DNA of 64,000 nucleotides from Angiostrongylus vasorum (lineage: Eukaryota; Nematoda; Chromadorea; Rhabditida; Metastrongylidae): contig JADANN010000401.1 in NCBI GenBank assembly GCA_018806985.1, positions 1,550,001 to 1,614,000 of the forward strand, written 5' to 3'. The position numbers and the translations under genes were made by a program. The notes under the pieces are model-generated. The model did not search any database and had not been told where the DNA came from. It saw nothing but the letters and a program-made list of their open reading frames with translations. Below, piece after piece: positions 50,350 through 61,300 of this stretch. Numbering within the stretch: position 1 is the first letter of the stretch; the number at the start of each line of letters is the position of its first letter.

Positions 50350-50672
50350 GTATGTGCAGCGCAGTGGTTAGAGGTGCCCTGCAACACACACGGGTTTGAT
50401 CCCGCGCCTCAAGCCCACCAAGCTTTCCATACCTCCGGCGTCGGCAAATTGGCACCAGACTTGTCGTCTGGGAGGATAGCAGCACTGGCTGAATACATCG
50501 GTAGGCCAACGCGAATCATTATAAAGACCAGATATGCATTCAATCACCTCTAACGATGTTTGATGAAGTCGAATGCATGGCGCATCGCTCATGAATTGAT
50601 CGACGCCGAGAGCTTTACCCTTTATCCTTTCACTTATGATATTGGAAGATTATGGGTCGCCATTAGCAGCTC
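50350..50672 (+). repeat. SINE-A copy with duplicated 3' flank
   Basis: Head 'tgtgcagcgcagtggttaga', near-consensus B box GGTTTGATCCC. After 'tatccttt' comes the 40-bp flank shared with 48.33-48.37 kb. Confidence 0.92.
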
Positions 50673-50934
50673 ACGGCGACCATCTTATCGATTCTGACCT
50701 TCTAAGAATCACTCTGAAGGTTCCAGAAGAACTGAACAATCACCAGTCATATATCTTCCGTCACCTAAAAGGCAAGCGAAACATGAAGAAGTATAAGTGT
50801 TAGTCACGTATACTGAATGAAATTCAAAGATCGAAGCCATTAAGTCCGTTCCCTACTTAACGCAAAAAAACGAAAACATTTCACGATCGCGATATCACGT
50901 TAAGATGATAAAGTAGGTAATATACAACAACGGT

Positions 50935-51310
50935 GGGACGGATAGCACAATGGTAGTGATGTCGGTCATTGCGGGCATGGTGCTAGTTCGATTCCACAGT
51001 GGGCTAACCAAGCCACTCTTCCCTGCAGGATCCGGAAACTGGTACAGGACTTGTACAGGAAAAAAATCACTCTCTGCAATCCAATTGGAAACGCTCCAGC
51101 CCGGCTATCTCAGGACCTCAGGTAGAATTGCTCGACCAGTATTCCACGACATTCACGATGAAATGAAAATCTTCAAGCAGCAACTGAAGCCACACGTAAA
51201 TTTGGAAGATCTTCGTGGATGATGGATGCAAGGAAACGAATCGAACGTGGGAAGTGCTGGGATCCGCACAATAGACGTGAAAACGGGTCATATAAAGCGA
51301 CTATATTTCT
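50935..51310 (+). repeat. SINE-B copy (full length)
   Basis: tRNA-like head with A box 'ggatagcacaatggtagtga' and B box 'agttcgattcc', central 'actggtacaggacttgtac', then 'ctgggatccgcacaatagac' and a 'gacgtgaaaacgggtc' end. Confidence 0.9.
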
Positions 51311-51439
51311 ACTTTCTTTTAGATGGTAGGAATTCCTTGCTGATCTTACTGAATGAATAGGAAAATACTAATACCAGCTACACAAATGAAAACTCGATTT
51401 GACGAACTTAACACGATGTATGAAGTGGACTTGAAGACG

Positions 51440-51703
51440 GGTCATGTGAAAATTAAAAGAAAATGTACAACAACTGACGACGTTAACCTCAGCGGTTAGA
51501 ACGAAATGAGTCATACCTCCGAAAGTCAAATTTGCATGCAGTGTTCTCCAACGGGACCAACCCACGCTGTCTTTCTGAATCCTGGCAAAATGACCACTGC
51601 AACGAAACAGGAAATCGATGGACTCCTTGTAATATTTCAAATCGTGTATCCAGAAATGTCCAGTAGAAAAGGTCCCATCGTCATCGTCTTTCACGTCCAC
51701 CAA
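51440..51703 (-). other. possible exon, unassigned
   Basis: An open frame (VDVKDDDDGTFSTGHFWIHD and onward) ends near a G|GTATGAC donor, but stops lie directly upstream with no acceptor between. Sequence is protein-like but unrecognised. Confidence 0.18.
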
Positions 51704-52070
51704 TCACACCGAACAGAACTAATGATATAGATTCTGTGCGGAATGGACCACAAAATTCCGCCTCATCGAATATACTCTTACTCGGACCGATCGATAACCA
51801 CTTTTTAATGTATGTGGACAAATAGTTAATAAAATCAACGAGCACACGCTTCTACAGGTGTCTTCAAAGAACCTGTCGCATCCAAAACTTCAGAATCCTA
51901 GCCCATCAGAATCAATGAACTCGTACGTTGTTTAGGAAGAATGTTTAGCTTGTAGTCCCTACTTTGTTTAATTAAATCGTGTTTGATTCATCCGGAATAT
52001 CAACACTGTGGTAATGCCCCCTTGACTAAAATTGTTCCCCAGCGATAAACCAATATTTAGAAATAAATAA

Positions 52071-52076
52071 TTTATT
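52071..52076 (-). terminator. polyadenylation signal of calreticulin
   Basis: AATAAA on the minus strand about 200 bp after the stop codon; no earlier canonical signal seen in the 3' region. Confidence 0.5.
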
Positions 52077-52277
52077 AGACACATTTCAACCAATAAGCAA
52101 TACGAGGCAGGGTGATGAGATTACCTCATATTTACCCATACCACACCTCATGTATTGGCGACAAAGAGAAAAATAATAAAAACAACAAATCAAACAAAAA
52201 AGGGCTAGAAATGAGGCCAACAGCTGCAAAATGCAACTAGTGATCACCCGACCCGAAATAACAGAGCATGGCAAAAT

Positions 52278-53142
52278 CTATAGTTCATCATGAGCCTCTT
52301 CCTCCTTATCTTCCTTGTCCGCCTCGTCTTCTTTCTCTTCCTCTTTCTTCTGTTTTTCCTCTTCCTCTCGCTTTTTAGCCTCTTCTTCCAACTTCTTCCT
52401 TTCCTCTTCTTCAAACTTTTCCTTCTTCTCTTTCTCGGCGGCCTTCAACTTCTCGAAGGTTTCAGCTGCGTGGGCTTTGGCTTCCTCGATAGAATCAGTC
52501 ACAATAATGTTGTCGAAGATGGTTCCCGATTTTACTTGCCAGAGATCGAAACCGATTGCTCCCCAATCCTTGTATAGATAGAGCTCGTCATCAGGAGTGT
52601 ATTCCGGGTTATCGATTTCAGGATGGATCCATTTTCCTTTGTACGCAGGGTTCTTGATTTGCTTAGGTTTCCACTCTCCCTTATAATCGGGATTGTCAAT
52701 CATAGGGGGCTCCCACTCGCCGTCCATCTCATCATCCCAATCGTCGGGCTTCTTTGCGTCAGGGTCTGGGATATGTTCTGGTTTATCCCAGTCGTCTGGC
52801 TGAAAAGAATGCACGTAACAGCAATGGTCAACCAAACCTTCATAGTCAATCTCAACGACAAAAAAAACAGAAAAACCTCACCTTTTTGTCATCGGCGTCA
52901 TCAATGTACTCTCTTTCGTCCCAGTCTTCTGGTTTCTTCGCGTCAGGATCTTTAATCTTTTTTGGTGGAAGCATGTCCCAGTCTGCTTCTAAATCGCCAC
53001 TTTCGACCTTTTCTCCGTCGATTTGTACCTCGTACGTGTTGTCAGGATTTAGAATGAGAGTGTACAAGTGCGTCAGCTCATCGTCCTGAAGAAAATAGAA
53101 ACCTGACGGACACTTTAAAAAGTACGTTCACGTCTCATTTAT

Positions 53143-53209
<67 letters not shown>

Positions 53210-54356
53210 AGTTTATACATACATACATACATGCATACATACATACATAAACATATATATGCACATATACGAAAGAAGCGAGTATAGCGCAGTGGTGGGA
53301 GGCACGCTGCAATACACATGGGATCAATAACCGGCACCACAGGACCACCAAGCCTTCCATCTCTCTGGGATCGGCTAATTGGTCCCACACCCGCTTGGGA
53401 GGATAGCAGCACTGCCTTGATAAGTCGGTAGACCACCTCGAGTTATTGCAAAGGCCAGATATGTATTCAATCACCTCCAACGTTGCTTAATGAAATCGAA
53501 TGCATGGCGTATCCCTACGAAATTGAACAACGGCGAAAGCCTTGTCCTTTTTATCCTTTCATCTACACGCAGAGAGAGGGGTAGTAAAAGCAACAAGGAG
53601 AGACCAAGCTGCAGTACAAAACTGCTCACCTTACACCGAATATCCTTCTTGATAAGATGGTTCTTCCCTTTGTAGGAGAAGATGACGTGAACTTTTCTCG
53701 TTGATCCACAAATGTCAGGACCGAACATCACATTGTACGGTGTCTCGCCATGGAAATCTGACAGATCAACATCGGATGCCATGACCTGAATTCAAAAATA
53801 AGAAACCTCAACAGTAGCAAAACCATAATCATCAGATGAGGGTCTTGCTAACCTTGACATAACCGCCTCCACAGTCGATTGACTGCTCGTGTTTAACAGT
53901 GTATTGAATAACAATGGTTTTTCCTTTGTTTGAAAAGGGCTAGAAAAAAATCGTATGCAATTCACCAAGCACAAAAATAAGGAGGAAATCGATTGAATTC
54001 TGAAAAGGACCACCTACTTTTGGAAATTTAGCCGCTCGTGAATAGAATTTGGCATCCTGACTGGTTTTCAAACCCTGGTCCCGTTTAGCATCACCATAAT
54101 ATTTGCCAGCGGATAATTTGAATTCACCAAAGTCATCCTTATGAGTGGATTGTATCCATCGCTTTTCCCAAGAATCATCTGAAAACTAAGTGGGTAACAG
54201 GAATCGAACTAGCACGTGAAAGTAGTGAATGCTACTGCAGTTTATACAAAAATACTCCAATATAACTATAGAGCACCTACCTCCGAATTCTTCCTTAAAG
54301 AATAGTTCCGCTGCAACAACACCGAGAAGACCTACCACGACGGCCAAGCTCCTCAT
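52278..54356 (-). CDS. calreticulin
   Basis: Exons 54281-54356, 54018-54178, 53853-53939, 53630-53785, 52882-53085 and 52278-52799 total 1206 bp: 401 aa plus stop, close to the usual 395-420. Order: a signal peptide ([17 protein letters not shown]), the lectin domain with [12 protein letters not shown] and [18 protein letters not shown], and the Pro-rich P domain with repeated [12 protein letters not shown] and [11 protein letters not shown] motifs. Then a helix ([13 protein letters not shown]) leads into a Glu/Lys-rich Ca-binding tail ending in the ER retrieval signal HDEL. It is an ER lumenal Ca-storage chaperone for glycoproteins. In parasitic nematodes it is also known as an abundant, antigenic secreted protein. 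Five introns, all GT-AG. A GATTTTCAG acceptor 24 bases before the ATG suggests trans-splicing or a 5' UTR intron. Confidence 0.97.
53145..53255. repeat. (TA)n followed by (ATAC)n in calreticulin intron 4
   Basis: About 60 bp of TA followed by ATAC repeats, abutting a SINE-A copy. Confidence 0.96.
53277..53565 (+). repeat. SINE-A copy in calreticulin intron 4
   Basis: Antisense to the gene; head 'tatagcgcagtggtgggagg', tail 'ccttgtcctttttatccttt'. Confidence 0.88.
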
Positions 54357-54380
54357 TACGTTAGATCTTTTAACCAAGCC

Positions 54381-54390
54381 CTGAAAATCT
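54381..54390 (-). promoter_or_regulatory. splice/trans-splice acceptor before calreticulin
   Basis: Minus strand AGATTTTCAG then GGCTTGG, with the start codon 24 bases downstream. Confidence 0.5.
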
Positions 54391-54599
54391 TTGATAAAAA
54401 CGACAAGTATAAGAGAGTACGAGTAAACTGTAGAAAGTCAGTAAGAAATGGCAGAAGTGAAGCGCTCTTATCATTACGATGTCAAAGCTTCGAAGCAGTG
54501 GACGCAACGAGAACAGCAAAATAGAAATACGAAACGTGACCGCCTTGGAACCCCAAAGTCCTGCATGAACTAGTTGCTAAACAGCGTGAACAATATGAA

Positions 54600-54930
54600 C
54601 GATGATTGTGATGCACGTGGCCGAACCACTGTCGCGCACTGTCCGAACGGTCCCCACACAGCAATGTAGTCAACACACGTATCGCACTCGCACTACGGGC
54701 TATATGATGTTGAGTTGGCCCGATTGCGACGTCAGCACAGCCGTCATGCGCTGATTGGTCAACGACCGCATCCCGCCAATCACAGCACGCCAACGAACGC
54801 GGGCGGAACGACTCGACCGACGCGTAGCGGTGGCAGCACGACAGAGATGAAGTGTAGACGTAGAGAGCACCGCGCACAGCAGTGAACGGAGATACGCAGA
54901 CGCGAGACGAAGTGCGATACCTCGTTCTGT
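54600..54930 (-). promoter_or_regulatory. GC-rich probable promoter of calreticulin
   Basis: A locally GC-rich stretch upstream of the gene. It contains two CCAAT boxes in opposite orientation (ATTGG at 54754-54758, CCAAT at 54776-54780), a GACGTCAGC element at about 54728 and a CACGTGG near 54616. Such CCAAT and bZIP-type sites are typical of ER-stress-responsive chaperone promoters, but no exact ER stress element (CCAAT-N9-CCACG) is present. Confidence 0.4.
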
Positions 54931-54999
54931 TGGCATCCATGTGCTGAGTTCAGGACCACGAGTTTGCTGGATCGATAAGCTTTAGTAGATAAGAGTGCT

Positions 55000-56700
55000 T
55001 TTTCTGCAAGTTATTTACTACGTATAGGTACTTGTAGGTTTCTGTAGAGCTTGCCCAAGGTTGTATTCGGTCCTTTCCAAATTCTGTTCACGTTCTCTAC
55101 TGAGGTGATTCCAGGAGAAAAGCTAGCCCTGCCAGTGTGCTTGTCGTAGATTGCGGCACTTTCGCACTGATAAGTAGTACTTCAGTGCTACTGAAGAGAC
55201 GGTTAGGAACGCCAAAGGCACCAGCACCTCTAGACGTGCAGCTTGCAAAGATGATCAGCACGCGTCGACTGACCGTCTACGTCTTGATGGCTTTCCTAGA
55301 CGTTTGTACAGTAGCACTGAAGTACATCCCTTCAAGCTTTGAAGAGCCAGAGAGCAGAAGAACTTGTGTATTTGTAAACGGCGATCTGAAAGCTATCGTC
55401 TGATAAGCACCATTCCCAAGTGCAGAGAAGAAAACTCGTCCAACGCTGCTGTTATCAGCTTGATAGCAGTGAATGAACAAGGAAAGGAAAAAAACTTTTA
55501 TGACAAAGTAAAATTACTAAACGGTTTTCGATCAGAAACGATAATGTGAGAAAAGTGTGATGAGTGGCTGGCCTGCCGCCCATTTGACTGACAGCGCTGG
55601 GTCAATGCCGTCGATAGGTTGACAGGTTGTTTTATCGATCGATCGGACCGGTTCGAGTATTGACTTCAGTGGAAGCTGACGGACGTCTTACTTTATGGAT
55701 TACTTAGACCTGGAAATATTTTACCCTAAACGGACAACTAGTCTTTGTATTCCTTGCAAAATGCGGGAATGCTAAGGCACAATTTGAGGACGTATACGGA
55801 TTTTTTTTTTCTTCTATCACAGTTATGGCTGCTTCCCAACTTTATTGATGAACCGTCAGAGTTAAGGATTTTGACTTTAAATGAAGTTTCTTCTATGATG
55901 TTAACAGAATCGTCCGATGTGATATGGATACGAATCGATTTTACGTCACCCGTCAATCTTATGAAGGCCGCCGAAAATGACAATGTTCATTTGCATTCAT
56001 TTTTAGTATCCATCGATTCCACAAGTCTTCTTAGTTGAATGAGCAAACACGAGGTTGTTCTTAAGGCAGTTATTGTTTTCAGCTGCTTAAAATCTCGATT
56101 ATCAGGATGTGACGTCGTTTCTCGATAGGTCACTTTTTCGCCATAGAGCAAGCTTTCTTCGTCAGGATCGTCTAAGCTCATCGTCAAGGGAAACTTGTTT
56201 CACGCAATTGTCCATTTCATTGTAAAGTTGTTATGAATTCATCAGTATAAGTGATAGATCTGTGATCGTAGGTCGTTATCGATCGCATAAGTATTATGCA
56301 ATGGTAGTGAAATGACCTGGATATTGATTCAGAAATGCTGCTCAAACGTGATTGCTTTGTTCGCTCTTCCCAGTTTTTTCTTGTAATAATAGGGAATTTA
56401 TAATGGAAAAATCACATTTCTCCTGCACAAATATTTCAAGAGGAGTATATCGTTACATTTTCGATGAAAGTAAACACTATGAAGGACAATTCACATAGTA
56501 CAGAATATGATTATCATCGATGAGTGAACAGCTGCGAGGTGCTGCCGAACGTGTCCTTTTCAACGACACAGAACCGATCTAGGGTCAACATTGAGGGTTT
56601 CCGGCCACTGAGTGACACCCGAAAGTCTGGGCTAAGGTTGTACCATGTCTTAAAGTCTTCAGTTTCAACAGAGAACGGTGATTTTTGGACGGATCTACAA
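55000..56700. other. no recognised gene
   Basis: Short open frames only. Contains a partial HH-family copy near 56.04-56.18 kb. Confidence 0.5.
56035..56180 (-). repeat. HH-family copy (altered core)
   Basis: Left end 'gagcaaacacgaggttgttc'. Minus strand CTGACGAAG ... GGCGAAAAAG in the right part, with an enlarged intervening segment. Confidence 0.5.
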
Positions 56701-56714
56701 TATTCTATTCACAA

Positions 56715-57085
56715 GCATCCTCCTAACAGTTTACCGCCTCGTCGTGGCTAGGAGGTATTCCTAGGTGTCGGACGCGATGTACGGTGGGGAGATTCATACC
56801 CCAGCAGGGCGTCCCAAGGTAAGAAGGAGTCCGACGTTTCCATACGGAAGCCCAGCTAAGAGTAAATCCACCACTGTCCTGGTACCAAACTAATCGCATG
56901 CTGGCAAATTCCTCTGATCCACAAGGGCGGGGACTGCCTGTGGTAGTGACGAAAGATTTGGCTTTCGCATGGCTGACCTTGGGACTCCAGGGAACCACAA
57001 TGGCTAAATCAGCAAGTATCTGAAGTGGAAGTTATCCTGAGGCCCGCACAACCAGTGAAGACGGGCCATTAAAGTATCGAAGTAA
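56715..57085 (-). repeat. R-family copy
   Basis: Inverted, near full length: 'aacagtttaccgcctcgtcg' to 'gaagacgggccattaaagta'. Confidence 0.87.
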
Positions 57086-57175
57086 GTATTCATGAGCTTA
57101 CACGATGTTGTACAAGTTTTATTCGACTAACGTTTCGACATCTTCGTCTTCCTCGGAGTTGGATTGATCCGAGTC
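57086..57175 (-). repeat. HH-family copy
   Basis: Minus strand CCGAGGAAGACG, loop, ATGTC then GAAACGTTAGTC, with 'gagcttacacgatgttgtac' at the left end. Directly abuts the R copy. Confidence 0.72.
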
Positions 57176-57508
57176 GATAGTACACAGTTTTTTGTTCTCG
57201 CGTTCCTTAGAAGTTACTACTGGAAGATTGCTATGGTACTGTTTCATGAAAATTCAATACATCATTCATTGTACTCCTTAACTTCTGACTATGATTTCGA
57301 ATGTTTGTTTTTCATTACGATTGGACGGCATGCATTCATTTCAATACATTGTCTTTCAGACAATTTTTTTACGGCATGCACTTGTTATACAATATTTTTT
57401 GCTTTGAATCGATATAGTTTTCCTACTACAGATGTTTCATGCATTGTTTGAGAAAGTCTATCGTCACTATGCCAAGAAATGCAGCTTTTCGAGACAACGT
57501 TTCTAATA

Positions 57509-57510
<2 letters not shown>

Positions 57511-57539
<29 letters not shown>

Positions 57540-57541
57540 TG
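57511..57541. repeat. (TGAT)n microsatellite
   Basis: About seven tandem TGAT units. Confidence 0.95.
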
Positions 57542-57784
57542 ATTTTCTGAGAATTTCAATCTGGAATAGGTTTAAACTTGAAGGAGTGCTTTGTAACAAT
57601 CACGCATAGGTTTAGGGCGGCAGAGTCAAGATTCTTTTTTGAATATTTGAGTTATCAACCCTGTTATTCGAGGTACTGAGAAGTCATGAGTTGTCGAGAA
57701 ATGAGCAGTACTACTCACGTATTAGAGAAAGAGAACTTCACCATTCTGTCAAGCACAATGCGTGGAGTATGTCACGTCATTAGA

Positions 57785-58080
57785 CTTGAAAAAAGGATAA
57801 AAGGATGAAACTCTAGGCGTTGATCAATCCCTGAGGGATTCGCCATGCATTCGACCTCGTTAAGCATGGTCTGGAGGTGACTGAATGCATATCTGGCCTT
57901 TACAATGACTGGCAGTGTCCTACTGACGCATCGAGTCAGTGCTGCCATCCTCCCAGACGAGTCTCGTACCAATTTGCCGACCCCGGAGGGATTGAGGACC
58001 ATGGGCCCGAGGCTCGGAGTTCGATCCCCCACGTGTATTGCAGGGCGCCTCCGACCACTGCGCCACGTGCGCCCCATCAG
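57785..58080 (-). repeat. SINE-A copy (inverted)
   Basis: Full length; ends 'ccactgcgccacgtgcgccc'; tail 'aaaaggataaaaggatgaaa'. Confidence 0.9.
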
Positions 58081-58164
58081 ATTTGATAGGTCGTACAAAG
58101 TAGTACGATGCTAAAGTCTTTTCATTGCTGGGCTTTTGTGTTAGAGCGTTTTATGTGTCCATAT

Positions 58165-58400
58165 TATTGAGCTCACACGAGATTGATAGACATGTTTATT
58201 TGGGTAACGTTTCGACGTCTTCGTCTTCGTCAGAGCCGACGATCCTTGTCGATGGTCTACAGTTGTTCCTCTTATAGATGTGGCGTCTTCATCTCGCATC
58301 TAACCGGTTCCTCCTCAGCGGAGCATTTCTGAATGAGGCATATTCTCCCGGCGATGCTCTTTCATACAGGGGCGGTTGTTGTTGACACGATCATCCGTTG
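58165..58400 (-). repeat. HH-family copy (long)
   Basis: Minus strand CTGACGAAGACG, AAGA loop, CGTC then GAAACGTTAC. The right part 'gaatgaggcatattctcccg' matches the 49.1-kb copy. Confidence 0.78.
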
Positions 58401-58634
58401 ATAAAAAATTTGTGTTTCAACGGACAATCCGCCCCTACAGCAGTCGGTATTTTGTCACCTAGAGAATAGCAAAAGCGTTTTATGTTTAGTGGTTATTCAA
58501 TAATTCACCCATTCTCTTTGTTAAAGTGGCAGCTGGCTTTATTTCGATCGAATAGTGCAGTTGCACTAGCTCATCCTCATTTTTTCATATATCCAATAAT
58601 ATACTTATATTCGTAGATGTCAGACACCAGCGTT

Positions 58635-58680
58635 CCGGAGTTTTGGAAATATCTCAGCATCATTATGGTTAAACTAGGGA
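58635..58680 (+). repeat. SINE-C fragment
   Basis: Only 'gagttttggaaatatctcag' and 'catcattatggttaaac' remain. Confidence 0.4.
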
Positions 58681-58894
58681 TTACACTGTTGACGCATCTT
58701 ATAACGGAGGTGCGTGTTGTCTCTCGTCTATAGGAAGTTACCATGAGGTTTCTGATCGGTGTTAACAAAGGAAATAGCAATGAGAATACATCACAGGTGG
58801 AATCATTCACAGTACCCACATCGATATCCATCTGTTAGGCGAAGATATCTGTTGGATGAACGTCTTTAATAAAATCCTTCGACAGAACTGTAGC

Positions 58895-58965
58895 TACTTA
58901 GATCCGTAGATGGGCCATCTTCATATGCCGTTCGGGCTCCTGCACTTCTTCCATTCGTTTCGTTT
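58895..58965 (+). repeat. R-family fragment
   Basis: Diverged first segment: 'gtagatgggccatcttcata' and 'gggctcctgcacttcttcc'. Confidence 0.45.
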
Positions 58966-59589
58966 GCTTGCTACCGTCATCCGTAAATATGGGTTCTGGT
59001 GTGAATTCGGCTTCAACATGGCGCTGTGTGATCATCCCTCACTCTCATGTTGGATACTGAACGAGTATGACTTCTAGAATCCCGAGGTAGTCATACTAGA
59101 GCCTTCTTACGTCTTCACAACAGGTAGTTGCTAGCCAGTGGATGAGAGCGATTCCTGTGACAGCAGTGAGCACCGCAATTAGTCTCAAATGGCACCTAGA
59201 GCACTATCAGCAAACCAGACGGAGAGCTTACAAGACCAGGCAGAGGACGGAGAGAGGCGGACCGGATGTAGTTCAATATTTTGAAAAATCAGGCGTTCAA
59301 AGTCAGTGAAATTTTGCCATAGTTGCTCTTGCAACCTAACTATTTCAGGTGTCCACACGCGTTCATATTATGTTCCACAGAATTTAAGATTTTTGCTATG
59401 GCATTTTGTTATCTTATCAATTCATTACGTGTCCTTTTATCGGGACATGGAATCTGAATAATAGAATATGAATGCTCCACTTTAAGGCAGTTTCTTTGTG
59501 TACGTGTTTATGTTTTTTTTTGGTGCTAATCTGCTATGTATATATGCTTTCTGCGTGTATATATGCAGAAGAGAATGGGTAGAGCATTA

Positions 59590-59790
59590 GTAATGGCGCC
59601 GTTTACCACGAGCACGCTGCGGGTTCGAGCCCGCCCAGAGCTGTCCAAGGCTGTCATCCCTCCAAGATCGCGAAATTGGTACCAACTCATCTAGGAACAG
59701 CTCACTCCTTTCAGTTCAAATAGAAACACTCTAAGAAAGATTTCTTAGGACTCGAAGGAAAATCAACTCGACTATAGAGAACATTTTTTT
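59590..59790 (+). repeat. SINE-B-related copy
   Basis: B box 'gggttcgagccc', central 'gcgaaattggtaccaactca', then 'cactcctttcagttcaaata' and 'aatcaactcgactatagaga' as in SINE-B; the tail is missing. Confidence 0.65.
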
Positions 59791-60131
59791 GTGAAATATT
59801 CTCTATTTCTTATTTTAAAATGTCTAATTATTTATTTGTTTTTGCACTAGTTGCTCCCGTTATGTATCTGTTTTATCCCAAGTAACTTGACACAAGGTCC
59901 GCATGTCTTTTTCTCATGGGTTCCTTAACCATCAGTCCAGCCACCTGGGACGCATCGCTCGGTGGCTTGATCCTGAGATCCTTGCCATTCGCTTAGAAAT
60001 TAGTCAAACCCGAAAGCAGTGCCATCTGCCTTGAGACGACGCGTAAAGGTCGCCATCGCCTTTCTTCATCACCTTGTTCACCGACTTGATCTTCTTCACT
60101 CACCTCTCCGATTTGCTCAGACTTAGGAATG

Positions 60132-60500
60132 TCAGGGGCGGATAGCACACTGGTAGTGATGCCCGTCATCACGAGTATGGTGCTCGTTCAATTCGGCTTC
60201 GGGCCAACCAAACCTCTGATCCTCCGGGGTCGGAACATTGGTACCGAACTTGTCTGGGAAAAAATCACTCTCTGCAATCCAGTTGGGAGCATTCCAGCCC
60301 GGCTATCTCAGGTCTCCAGGGAGAATCGCTCGACCAGTATTCTACGACATTCAAGATCAAATGAAAATTCTTAAGCAGTAATTGATGCCACGCGTAAAGT
60401 TGAAAGATCTTCGTGGACAATGATTGCGAGGGAACGAATTGAATGTGAGAAGTGCTGGGAACTGCACAGTAGACGTGAAGACGGCTCAAATAAAGTAAAC
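60132..60500 (+). repeat. SINE-B copy (full length)
   Basis: A box 'ggatagcacactggtagtga', B box 'cgttcaattcg', central 'gggtcggaacattggtaccg', end 'gacgtgaagacggctcaaat'. Confidence 0.9.
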
Positions 60501-61019
60501 TAAGATACTGTCAAGTAAAATGCTCACATTATTATATCCTCGAGGTATTAAAGTTACTGTCAAACCTCATGTAACCACTAAATCTAGGGGTGAACAAAGT
60601 ACTGTTTATCCTGCCCTTCATTTCCAACGAAATAAGGACACAGAGGAAAATGAGGACAGAGGATAAACACGAAATGAGGGAAAAAGAGCAAGAGAGGATA
60701 AGATGCATAGGACACAGGCATAACGGGAAGATTTCGAAGTAAAAGTAAAAGTATCGTTGCATAAGATTCTAAAACTTTAGCGCATAAAACTCTTGAAGCG
60801 TTTGGGCAAATTCCAAAAATTCGAAAATCTAACAACGAGAAGTGTCTTGTGATCATGCGTGACTTAGCGCCGTATCTCTTGCCAATTCTGTGACCTAGCT
60901 CAGGCACAATCCTTGCCCATGTGAGACTCTGTGCGGCTGGTCTCCTTCAAATGACTGGGTGACTTACGCAGAACAAAACCGTAGCTGTTTAAAAAAAAGC
61001 TGTTTATTATGTGAACGGA

Positions 61020-61195
61020 AAATTATGTGTTAAGTTTTATCTGCTTAGGTTATGAAAGTGTTTAGCTGAGTAGGTTGTACATCAATTTGCTTGACCTTTG
61101 CAGGCTCTGAAGGACGTGAAATTGTCGAAAAGTCAGCTGTTGTGGATTTGAAATGTTGTAATGACAACCTTATGTTTGTTCATCAAGAAAACAGA
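61020..61195 (+). repeat. HH-family copy
   Basis: 'tatctgcttaggttatgaaa' leader, CTGAAGGAC, loop, GTCGAAAAGTCAG, then 'acaaccttatgtttgttcat'. Confidence 0.7.
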
Positions 61196-61234
61196 ATATT
61201 GGTCATTGCCGAGATTAAAAGAAAGTTGGACCTC

Positions 61235-61300
61235 GGAATGCATGAAATGGTAGGATCCGCACAGTAGATGTGAAGACGGGTCAAGTAAAATAAAGAAAAT
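61235..61300 (+). repeat. SINE-B tail fragment
   Basis: 'taggatccgcacagtagatg' and 'tgaagacgggtcaagtaaaa' only. Confidence 0.65.

Noticed and set aside
54776..54795. Exact ER stress element in the calreticulin promoter
   Set aside because: CCAAT is followed at the right distance by CCAAC, not CCACG; two of the five bases mismatch.
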